From NCBI GenBank assembly GCA_951799425.1, contig OX637405.1, forward strand, positions 26,453,635 through 26,517,634: a stretch of DNA of 64,000 nucleotides. Direction: 5' to 3'. This DNA is from Ilex aquifolium (taxonomy: Eukaryota > Streptophyta > Magnoliopsida > Aquifoliales > Aquifoliaceae). The notes under the pieces are model-generated. The model saw only the letters and a program-made list of their open reading frames with translations. It made no database searches and was not told the origin of the DNA. Below are positions 9,401-18,708 of the stretch, one piece after another (the stretch's first letter is position 1; each line of letters begins with the position of its first letter). The translations under genes were made by a program, and so were the position numbers.

Positions 9401-12235
9401 TGTTTATAAGCATGGAAGCATCATCCCATGGAGAATATCCAGGTGCAAGATAATTCAAGGAAGAAGGAAAAGCCATGGAGGCTTGCAATGGAACCAAAAC
9501 TGCCAGAAATTTTTTACAAAAAATAGCATATTAGTATTATAAGAATGCATTTGAAATCCAATGGCAGATATACTCTCTTTTATCCTTCTGGAGACAAACC
9601 ATTTTTCGGGGCCTTTTGAGGGTAAGGATGAACAGCTTTGCGTTTTGGACGAGGTGGTGGCACATGTGCTGTTGTCCCATTCTTTTGGACCTTCAGAAAG
9701 TATTTTTGGGCATGACTACGAATCTGCAATGAAAATATAAGACAAATAAATGTAAAAATTATGCAAGGACAAATTGCACCAATAAACCATATCAAATGTC
9801 GAAATTGGAAAATCGAGAAGCTACCAGATGAATGTTAGCAGTCACAAAGGGCTCAGCTAGAAGAAAAAGGAGAAAACGAAAGACAATATTATTAAGGGAC
9901 AGACAATATCATTGAACCTTTAACGACTCAAGGAGTTGTACAACCAAGTTACTTGAGTGCACTAAACTCAATGTGAAATCATTTAATCATGCTGATTCTT
10001 GGCAAAAAGTTAACCAACTAAGAATCACACAATCTCAGATTGTATAATTACATAAGCATGATGTGTCCAACCACAGTGCAGCATTTCTTAATCAAACAAC
10101 ATAGTCGCCCATCCACCGGGGAAGCCTTGTTCAGGAAGTCCCTAATGAATTTGAGGCTACCACCGCAGTAGAAAAGCCCCTTGCCTATAGCTTAATGCAA
10201 CAAATTGATGATCCAAAATTGTAAGACAATACTTTTTAACTTCTTGCATGCATAAACCTGAAATTGCACGCAATAACAATCTAAAGCATGGGCGGAGGGA
10301 GGCATGGGCCAGGGTGGGCACGTGCCCCCCCTCAAAATTTTTTTTTTTTATTAGTTAGGTATATATATTATATATTTGTATAATATATTATTTGTGCCCA
10401 CCCAAAACAAAAAATAAAAATGTTAGGCCCACATTATCTACTCAAAAAAATTAAAAAATTAAACTCATTTAAAACAAAAAAATTTAAGCCCATCACTATT
10501 TACCCAAACTTATTAAAAAATCAAACCTATGACCTATCACAATCCATCCAAATCTATTAAAAAATAAAACTTTTGGCCCACCATTAAAAAACAAATTTTT
10601 GACCACTTGATAGACATCATTTAACCCTTATAAGAAACACATGGGGATCAAGGTGGGCACTTGCCCCCCTTACTTTTGGACCACTTTAGATGAGGACCCA
10701 TAAAATTATTTATACATTATATTTGCCCTCCTAAATTTTTGAAAATTTCAATGGTTCTAGTTTTTTTTTTTCAATAAATTAGTGGACTACTAACCCTCTA
10801 AAATAAATATGTTAGTTTTGGATTGAATCAATGATCTATTTGTATATTGACGAATATACAATATTTTTATTTATCTAACACAATGTTCGTTATTTTTTAA
10901 GAACAATTTTTAATTCTCATTTACTATTTTTTAATTAATAGTAGTCTATAATCTAATAAAATACGATTGTATATAAAAGACAAAAGGTTGTAACCCAAAA
11001 ATATTTCAAATTATTTTGAATAGAGAATTTCTCTATAAGATGATAATGACCTCAACTAAAATTTGCAACTAAATAAAGAATAATTTTACTACAAGACTTG
11101 TGATTGTGCACATTAATAGAAATTTAGTGAAAAATTAATTTACATTTAATTCATATACAAAATTTAAGAGATTTTAAAAATTTATATATTATATTGAAAT
11201 ATATAATTAGATTAAAAATGTACTAAATATTTTTTTTTGTGTCTTTTTTTAGGATTTTGTTTCGGCTAAATAAAAATTGAATTTACTATTTCACAATGAT
11301 TTTGTTTTGATTCTTACTTTTTTGTCATTCTTGAACTGAATTTTTTTATATCAATTTCAGTTAAATATAATATAATAAAATATAAATATATTATATAGTG
11401 TGATTGATTAGGAGAAAAAAAATTAGAGTGCATAATTAAAGTGCCCACCCTGACCAAAATTCCTGGCTCCGCCCCTGATCTAAAGTACAAAAGACTACTA
11501 AAGTACAGGAATATTTTCCATTCCATGCCATAAAATCAGCTATATTGGGAAGTTTTTCAGAATTGCTATGGACTCTTATTATCCACAGAGTAGAAAAGTA
11601 TAAAAACCATGGTAAAAACACAAAACACAGGCAATAAGAGAGATATATGCGAAACAAAAACAAAAACTGCAATCATTAGTGGTCCAGCTTACAGAGAAAG
11701 TCGTCAATTTAATTCACAATTTCATATAAAATAATAATCTCAAACTTGAACAAATGCAACTAATTGTAAGTAAGAAGTAAAACAGAAGACTTTTAAGCAC
11801 CTGAATAACTGTTTTTGAACCAACAAAATCCTCAATTTTCTTCCAGTCACGGTCAAACCTGAATAACACAGAAGAAATGCAAGACAACCAAGCTTCAGAG
11901 AGTGGTTCCCATTCCAAACTAACATCTGTGAATAAGCAAAAGATGCAAAAAGTTTTCTTCTATTCGAAGTCACGAAAACATAAAATGGAACAGAATTAAG
12001 GGTACAGAGACAACGATGATCAATACGTCTAACTGACGTACTGAGAACAAGAAATCGAAGAGAGATGAGAGAAAGAAAGAAGACTTAACAGTTGGAGAGC
12101 TTCGATGAACTTGTCGTGCTCTTCTTCGGTCCAGCTCTCTCTGGACTTAGTTATTGTGTAGGGCTTCCGTACTTTCTTTCCATCAGTTATTGTTGAGGTA
12201 GCCATGGATTGAGAATTTGAAGAGCTCGAATTCAT
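3419..12235 (-). CDS. RVE8-like: REVEILLE-type single-MYB (SHAQKYF) circadian clock transcription factor
   Basis: Eight exons, all phases closing: 12090-12235, 11801-11858, 9600-9723, 9344-9499, 9100-9225, 6237-6346, 3820-3879, 3419-3514; 291 aa. Residues 24-80 form one MYB repeat with KPYTITK, W35, W54 and SHAQKYF at 71-77, followed by the basic-Pro block [19 protein letters not shown]. The second half carries the RVE4/6/8-specific LCL region, with [19 protein letters not shown] and the NFET/LLMRNLT motif near 237-248. Known family members bind the evening element and activate evening-phased genes in the nucleus with LNK coactivators. The start at 12235 is the first in-frame Met; Met11 is an alternative. 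Intron 4 uses a GC donor (GAAG|GCATG). Introns 2, 5 and 6 are swollen by a hAT element, a TIR element with nested Helitron, and a SINE. RVE4, RVE6 and RVE8 cannot be separated here. Confidence 0.93.
4505..5110. repeat. Intronic low-copy repeat remnants in RVE intron 6
   Basis: The block contains two related segments, each with AGATCTTCCCAAT followed shortly by ATGTGGGACTC (near 4576 and 4931). Such TTCCCAAT...GTGGGACT blocks recur in plant non-coding DNA. ORFs here are short, overlap on both strands and match no domain I know. A SINE interrupts the block at 4741-4844. The parent element is unknown. Confidence 0.35.
4741..4844 (-). mobile_element. tRNA-derived SINE with 12-bp TSD
   Basis: On the minus strand the insert has an A-box-like TGGTCCAATGG, a B-box-like GGTTCAAGTCTC about 35 bp later, then a short body and an A7 tail. 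It is flanked by GAGTTGGCTCTA (4729-4740) and GAGTCGGCTCTA (4845-4856), a 12-bp target-site duplication with one mismatch. Internal pol III boxes, an A tail and a TSD of this length are the marks of a SINE. It sits in RVE intron 6, same sense as the gene. Confidence 0.75.
7656..9018 (-). mobile_element. Non-autonomous Helitron, copy 1, carrying a GGTGGT minisatellite
   Basis: Read on the minus strand the element begins TCTATATAATAAAG (9018 leftward) and ends CTAG (7659-7656). It lies between a host A (7655) and T (9019), the standard Helitron A^T target. Removing it rejoins the host as an uninterrupted TIR arm matching the opposite arm, which proves both boundaries. The body holds a long GGT/GTG-rich minisatellite and no Rep/helicase ORF, so it is non-autonomous. 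Copies 2 and 3 at 12857 and 14227 share both flanks of the minisatellite. Confidence 0.85.
7765..8765. repeat. GGTGGT/GGTGAC-rich minisatellite inside Helitron copy 1
   Basis: About 1 kb of irregular units built from GGT, GGTGA and GGTGGG on the plus strand. It yields long His/Pro/Thr/Ser or Gly/Val ORFs in several frames, which are compositional artefacts. Confidence 0.9.
10287..11477. mobile_element. hAT-type element, 1191 bp, in RVE intron 2
   Basis: The ends are imperfect inverted repeats: CATGGGCGGAGGGAGG on the left and, read inversely, CAGGGGCGGAGCCAGGA on the right, followed in both by CAGGGTGGGCAC. The flanks are identical 8-bp duplications ATCTAAAG at 10279-10286 and 11478-11485. 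An 8-bp TSD and CAGGG-type ends are hAT traits. The AT-rich body shows no transposase ORF, so it is non-autonomous. Confidence 0.85.
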
Positions 12236-12856
12236 GGTGGTGAATCATACATACGGATACGGAGACGGAGAGAAGAGAGTAGGTTCGTGCTGGCGGGTGG
12301 CGCTGTATGTGTGTGCGTACAATTGAGCTGTTGGCGTCAATTAATCGCGCACTTATAAACAAAACTTATGAAACGGATTGGATTTTAAAGGATACAAAAA
12401 TATTTGATGGATATTATTTTTATGATTTATAAAAAAATTGCTAAACATAAATAAACTTGATTAAAAAATAAACCAACTCAAATAAATTAATTAAAATTGA
12501 ATTTTAATTTATTTCACCTCAATTTAATTTTGATCTCTTGATATATTAAAATTTAAATTTGAATATAACGTTCGACAAAATTATCAATTTTAAGTTCGAA
12601 TGACTGTTTTTTAAAACCACCCCCAAGCCCTCTTTGTAAAAGTTGAAGAGAGACATTGTTTGAGCTAAAGAGTAAAACTTAAGTTCATATTCATCAAATT
12701 ATTTACACTAACGACTCTTAGCTCGAGTCTTTAAATAAGATTTTAAGATTAAACTGTGTAATTCAAGTAATGTGGCACATTAACACATAGTCACATAGAT
12801 TACATTTTTTTAGGTCCTCATTTTAGTGGGTGTAAGGCTGTCATAATATACATATA
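12236..12856. promoter_or_regulatory. RVE 5' leader and proximal upstream region
   Basis: About 620 bp between the RVE start codon and the first upstream Helitron. The first 100 bp are GA-rich leader-like sequence. I see no perfect evening element here; AAAAATATTTGATGG near 12397 is only a partial likeness. The Helitron pair limits how much ancestral promoter remains adjacent to the gene. Confidence 0.35.
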
Positions 12857-14226
12857 CTAGTTATTTTTCATGCCTAAAGACACAGAGTAATAAAAAAAAT
12901 TGTCAATAATAAACATATTTGTATTCACATTCAAAATCAAATCACAAATATAAAGGAGAGATAAAGAAATTTAAGTATTGATTGTAATGGGGGTAAGTGG
13001 TGTTAGTGGTGGTGGGTGACAGTGGTGATGGTGGGAGACGGTGATGGTTGTGGTGGGTGGCGACAACCGTGGTAGTGGTGGCAGTCATGGGTGACAACGG
13101 TGATGGTGGTGGTGGATTTTTAAGTGACGAGGATGGTAGTGGCAGTCGTGGGTGACGATGGTGGTGGTGGTGGGTGTGCGAGGTGGTGGACGACAGTGAT
13201 GGTGGTTGATAGTGGTGGTGGTGGGATGACGACGGTGGTGGTGGGCGGTGACGATGGTGGTGGTGGGCAACGATGGGTGCTTCTAGGCAACAGTGTGATG
13301 GGTGGTAACGAATGGCGGCGTTGGTAAGTGTGGTGGGGGTAGGTGACAGCGGGTGGCTGCAGTGGTGGGCGATAACGGGTGGTGGTGGTAGGTGTGGTGA
13401 GGGTGGGTGGCTGGTGGTGATGGTGGGCAACGACAGGTGGTGGTGGGTTGTGGTAATGAGTGACGGTGAGCAACAATGGTAGTGACGGGTACTAACGGTG
13501 AGCGACGGTAGTAGTGGGATGATTGTGGTAATAGTAATAAATATAAGAATAAGATGATGATGGTGGTAGGTGGTGGCAATTGACGACGATGGTAGCAATC
13601 AATGGTGGGTTGTGATGGTGGTGGTAGTGGTGGCGGTAGTGGGGTAGTAAGGGTGGGATGGGGTGTAAGTGGGGCAGTGGCGATGGTGGTAGTTGTGATG
13701 GTCATGGGGGTGGTGGTGAGGCGATGGGGGCGATGGGGGCGGTGGGGCGGTGGTGGTAGTGGTAGTGGTAGTTATGGTGGTGGGGCAGTGGTGGTAGTGG
13801 TGATGATAGTGATGGGGTAGTGGAGGAGGTGGTGGTGGGGCGGTGGTGGTGATGGCAGCGGTGGTGGTGGTGGAGCGGTGGGTGTGGTAGGGTGGCGATA
13901 GTGGTGGTGGCGATGGCGGTGGCGGCGGTGGTGGTGGTGATGGTGGTGGACCGGTGGGGGTGATGGTGGTAGAGGTAGTGGTAGAGCGGTTCCAAACACT
14001 ATTTTTTTTGTTTAAAGTACTTATGAGAAATAATTCTTAAAAACACCTTTTAAAAGTTACTTCAAACACACATTTAGAGGCCTATTTTTCCTATTAAATT
14101 TGGGGTTTTAATATTAGCCGTCAGATTAATTTTAAAGTAAAATTTAAAGAGAACTCAACCGCAAATAGTAAAAGTCATTTTGTTTATCTTTTGAAATTTG
14201 AATTGTATTGTACTTTATTATATATA
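12857..14226 (-). mobile_element. Helitron copy 2 (same minisatellite family)
   Basis: The minus-strand 3' end is CTAG at 12860-12857, preceded by a hairpin-forming stretch like that of copy 1. The 5' side retains TATATAATAAAGTAC but meets copy 3 directly, without a clear TC end. The non-repeat flanks, such as AAGTACTTATGAGAAATAATT and AAATTTAAAGAGAA, match copy 1. A minisatellite fills 12987-13985. Confidence 0.78.
12987..13985. repeat. GGTGGT-rich minisatellite inside Helitron copy 2
   Basis: Same unit types as in copy 1 but arranged differently, so the tract has been re-expanded or shuffled since the copies separated. All ORFs here are low-complexity shadows. Confidence 0.88.
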
Positions 14227-14803
14227 CTAGTTATTTCCTGTGTCTGAAGGTACGGGATAATAAAAAAATGGTTAACAATAAACATATTTATATTCATACC
14301 TAAAATCAAATTACAAAGATGGAGGATAAATAAAGAAATTTAAACATTGGTTATAGTGGAGGCGAGCGGTGGTAGTGATGGTGGGCGGCAGTGGTGATGG
14401 TGAGAGACGGTAATAGTTGTGATGGATGATGACAACCGGTTGTAATTGTGGCAGCTATAAGTGACAATGGTGATGGTGGTTGGGGGGCAATAAGGGTGAT
14501 GTGGTAGGGGTGATGGTGGGATAGTAGCGGTGGTGGTAAGGTGGCAGCAACGGTGGTGGTGGTGGGGCACTAATGGGCTGGCGGTGGTAGTGGTGATTGT
14601 GGTAGGGTGGTGGGGCTGGTGGTGGTAGAGGTGTTGATGGGGCGGTTTTCAAACACTATTTTTTTTAAAGTACTTATGAGAAGTTATAAGTATTAAAAAT
14701 ATTTTTAAAAAGTCACCTCAAACGTACCCTTAGTGCCCTATTTTTCATATTAAATTTAGAGTATTAATATTAGCAGTCAGATTAACTTTAAAGTAAAATT
14801 TAA
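14227..14803 (-). mobile_element. Helitron copy 3, 5'-truncated, head to tail with copy 2
   Basis: CTAG at 14230-14227 on the minus strand follows a clear terminal hairpin (CCTGTGTC / GGTACGGG with TGAA loop). The homology to copies 1 and 2 ends near AAAGTAAAATTTAAA at about 14803, so the 5' end is missing. The minisatellite is short (14358-14645). Confidence 0.72.
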
Positions 14804-15790
14804 AAACACACACACGAATCAACAATCGCCCCGTGTGATGCACAAAATTCATAAATATGTCTTACTCTGGCTCAATCATTTTCATCCCTTCAAACTTTCC
14901 CTTTCTTTCAACACATACCATGGGTATTTTAAGAATAATTAAAAATTATACTTAATTGAAATTTAATTTTTTTAAAATAAATTTATTGAGGGATAATTAA
15001 TTGATAAAATGTGTTTATATTAGTCAAGTGTTGATTTTAACTTTGTAATTAATTAAATAAATATTTTAAAAATTAAAAAAATGTGAGGGAATGTTTCTCA
15101 AACTCTCTCTTCCAAAAAATAATTATTTTATATACATCAATAGATATATCAATAAATTTAATCTCAAAATTTAGTAAAGAACACTATTTTACTAGATAAT
15201 AATAAAAAATCCGAACTTGCTCAGCGCCGATTAATTGGAATTTTTTGCAGTAAAGGCGAGTAATCGTGGAATTTTAAACGCTTGGCGGGCCCCGCAGTGA
15301 TTTTGTGGTGCTAAGTGTGAGTTCTATGTAGTCCACCAATATTTGGACGACGACGTCGTGTCAATTCGTACCTCTTTATAAAAGCTGTTACTTCTACTAC
15401 TAATAGTGTAGTTTTGGTTTCCCACCTCTAGTGCTTCAAGTGACCACAACCGTTGGCCGTTGGATCACCAAGATCAAGCGGTTCATATTGGCCTTTCTAA
15501 TATGTGGTGGATAATGAGGCATTTGCTGTTGCCAACCTGAGGTCCACGTTCCTTCCATACTTTATAAGTGAAGGAACTTGTAACACGTGGCACAACCACA
15601 TGTCAACTTATATTTGGTTGGCCAGCTCTGCCAACTTGGGCGACCAAGTTTTGGGTAGATTAAGGAACAAATGCTCGACTCCCTGAGAGTCTTAATCCAC
15701 CGTTATACATGTTGAAAGATCAGTACGTACGATGCTCCAAGGAAATTATCTCACGAAAGGGCCAGAGTTGGTTTTGAGGGAGATAATTTT
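14804..15790. other. Spacer, no gene recognised
   Basis: A CACACACA run starts the stretch, then AT-rich DNA, then a more GC-balanced block at 15210-15720. A 60-codon ORF at 15504-15686 matches no family I know and lacks gene context. One ACACGTGG G-box core lies near 15576. Confidence 0.4.
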
Positions 15791-15794
15791 CTTA

Positions 15795-16595
15795 AATGTT
15801 TCGTTTGATAGAAATGTTAAATAATATGAGGAATATATTTTTTATTTTTATTTTTTTAAATATGAATAACACATTTTTTTTTTTGTATTTAATAGGATGG
15901 ATAAAAAATAAAAATGATTATTTTTTTTGGTGCTTGATAAGATGAAAAAAAATATATTTTTTTAATTTTTAATTTTTTTTTTAAATATAAATGCATATTT
16001 TATCATTCTATTCATATATAAAATTAATGTATATATAATATATGTATATATCAAATGATATATCTATATAATAAATCTAGCAAGCTAGTAAGTTAAATCT
16101 TTATCTCCTATATATTTTTTTCCCAAAAAATATCATATTACCTAATTTTATTATATGTTCAATCATTTAATATTTAGTTAATTTGTAGTTTAAATTAATT
16201 TTTATTTCATACATTTAGTTATCGAATTATGCATTTTGAGAAAATTTTGACGTTATTTTTAAGAAAATAATAGGTAGAAATTAATTTTAAATAATGTAAG
16301 CAAAGAAATTAATTTTAAAATTAGTATAGTGAGATCAATTTTTTGAACGTTACAATCTTATATTTCATCGTGTCTTCAGACACGGGTTATAACTAGTAAA
16401 CAAATAAGATACATTTCAATACAAATAATTAACTTTTCATTCATTTTCCTTCAAAATTTGGAGAAATTAATTTTGATGAGTTGGAAGGAAATCTCATTCA
16501 TCTAATTTTTCATCCTTCATATTTTCCTTCCTTTTTTATTCACCCCTACAACTTTACATCCTTTTATTTTTTTCATTGTATCAAACAGAGCATAA
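15795..16595. mobile_element. Possible AT-rich MITE hosting a small Helitron
   Basis: TTTCGTTTGATAGAAATG near the left limit and its rough inverse CATTGTATCAAACAGAG at the right suggest degenerate TIRs. Boundaries and TSD are not resolved. Confidence 0.3.
16063..16396 (+). mobile_element. Short non-autonomous Helitron, 334 bp
   Basis: It begins TCTATATAATAAATC after a host A (16062) and ends CTAG before a host T (16397). About 10 bp before the end is a GC hairpin, CGTGTC-TTCA-GACACG, followed by GGTTATAA. TC start, hairpin, CTAG end and A^T site are the full terminal signature of plant Helitrons. No ORF is present. The first 13 bases match the 5' end of Helitron copy 1, so the two families share a terminus. 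Confidence 0.82.
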
Positions 16596-17289
16596 CGATG
16601 AACATTTTTGAAAAATTCATTCACACCTCCTATAGTTAAATTTAAATTCAATGACACTTCCTCTCAATTCTAAAACTTCACTGTAGACTTTTGAATCATG
16701 AACACCCTCTAACAATAACTTCCGGATCTGACAGTAGATGAAGTGCACGATTTGACTACATATTATTTAAAAATACCAAAATCACCATTTATTATGTTAA
16801 TAGACTAAAATATTTTGGGTCGGCACTTTATAAAGTTTAGTTTTTTATTTTTTTGATAAGTAGGCTGATATATTTATATCTAATCCAATTATTTTTTACA
16901 CAAAATAAAATCATTCAACATAATAAGGTGAAAAATGCATACAAACAAACATAAAATTAATTTTAACATTTTACTAAAAAATAAGGTTAATTATAGTCAT
17001 TTTTAATTGGTTTCAACGAATTTTTATCATTTTAAAACGTTGTATGATAACTTTGTTATAAATACTATCGAGAATATATATATGTGTGTGTATATGTATA
17101 TATTAGTGTAAATATTAGTCATCGTATTATCATTCAATTGGTTACATAATAGAGTTTTTATAATTTTATAGTTAAAAATACTTTTTCTACAATAAAAATT
17201 ACAATCGATAATGTCAATGTCAAAGTCCCACCCATTTTTAACTCCTCTGGTATCTTCTGTTCTCCTGACCACTCTTTATACATCACTCT

Positions 17290-17900
17290 TCACATATCAA
17301 ATTTAAATATTGTTTGATAAAATTTAATGTTAATTGAATAAATTTGGTCTTAATTTGATAAATTTAAATATTAATTTAGTGTTAATTTTGATAAAATTAA
17401 ATATTAATTTAGTGTTAATTTGATAAAATTTAATGTTAATTGAATACATTTGAATGTTTTTTTTTTTTTTTTTTTGATTCACACCTAACCACTTACTCTA
17501 ACAGAGTGAGGGCCAAGTGGAATACATTTGAATGTTGATTTGATAAAATTGAATGCTAATTTGATAAAATTTAATATTAATTGAATAAATTTGAATGTTG
17601 TTTTGATAAAATTGAATGTTAAAATGTTAAATTAATCAACTTTAATATTCTATTGAATATAATTAAATTTTAATTTGATAAAATTGAATGTTAATTTAGT
17701 ATTGATTTGATGAAATTAATTAATAATTTAGTGTTAAATTAAAGAAATAATATTAATTTGATTAAATTAAATATCAATTTTGTATTGATTTGGTGAGATT
17801 GAATGTTAATTTAGTTTAAATTAAAGAAATAACATTAATTTGAAAAAATTAAATATTAAATTGATAAGCTTAAAGGTTAATATGATAGAACTAAAAAAGA
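17290..17900. repeat. AT-rich tandem repeat (TTAATTTGATAAAATTGAAT-like units)
   Basis: Imperfect units of roughly 20-45 bp combining TGATAAAATT, GAATGTTAATTT and AGTGTTAATT recur over about 600 bp inside the TIR element. One insertion (17459-17519) breaks the array. Confidence 0.75.
17459..17519 (-). mobile_element. 61-bp retroposed SINE fragment with 17-bp perfect TSD
   Basis: On the minus strand the insert starts CCACTTGGCCCTCACTCTG, continues with GGTTAGGTGTGAATC and ends in an uninterrupted A tail of about 17 bases. GAATACATTTGAATGTT occurs identically on both sides (17442-17458 and 17520-17536). The tail and the long perfect duplication show target-primed reverse transcription. The body is too short to assign a SINE family. 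Confidence 0.75.
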
Positions 17901-18708
17901 GTAATAAAATTTTAAAATTATGAGAGGAATAGTTAAAGTTAGGCATATTTATAAGGGGCGTGAATGAAATTTATCCTATAAAATACTAAGGTATTAACCA
18001 TGATCGCCATTAATGCCATTAATGCCGTAACTCGTACGCAAACAATACATGACAGAAGGTGTCAATAAAATTTCAGAAAGGGAGTGACATTAAATTTAGA
18101 CCTAATTACAGGGGTATGAATGATATTTTTCCTTTTGTATATTATACACTTCTAATATACGCAATCAATCGCAAGCTAATTATATTGAAATATGCAAAAA
18201 ATCTCTTACAATAATTAAACCTAAAATATCGGGATAATAATATTATTAAATGATACCATCCAAAGTTCCAAACCAACTAAACATGTAGCTATTGACATCA
18301 TCTTTGGAGGGTGCGTATTCTAGTGTTGGATTCTGAGTTCGATCCTTGCTCACAGTCATACGCTTCAATGTACAAGAAAACTATAAGCACACTTATTTTC
18401 ATTACCTTCCCAATAATGATAAGCAAGGCAAGCCCATCACAAAAAACTGGTAATCTACCAGCAAAGGTACAAATAGATACTAAACACCTTTACAACGCAA
18501 TAAAGACCAATAATAAGTCCAATATAGGAAGAATCCTGCGGTGTAGAACATCATGGTGATTGGGAGGTAACTCTCAGAGAACCATCTATCCACCCACTTG
18601 AGAGAGACAGAGAGAGAGCGCCACGATTGAGGGTGATTTGCATGAGGCGAGGGCATAGTTTCAAGTACCTGATACTGTGCTTTTAACTGTAAGCTATGCC
18701 ACTCAAGA

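Larger units (their letters stand above)
16610..18142. mobile_element. Long TIR element, about 1.5 kb
   Basis: The left end carries GAAAAATTCATTCACACC and the right end, read inversely, GAAAAATATCATTCATACC; both continue with AAATTYAATGWCACT-like sequence for about 70 bp. The middle is AT-rich tandem repeat with no transposase. The exact ends and TSD are not resolved. Confidence 0.55.

Noticed and set aside
10640-10750. Second hAT-like stretch (GGTGGGCACTTGCCCCCC) inside the hAT element
   Set aside because: Could be a nested or duplicated end, but no second TSD or partner end was found.
12942-13999. His/Pro/Thr-rich ORFs up to 218 codons
   Set aside because: Same minisatellite artefact in Helitron copy 2.
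15504-15686. 60-codon ORF
   Set aside because: No family match, no splice or promoter context; kept only as part of the spacer description.
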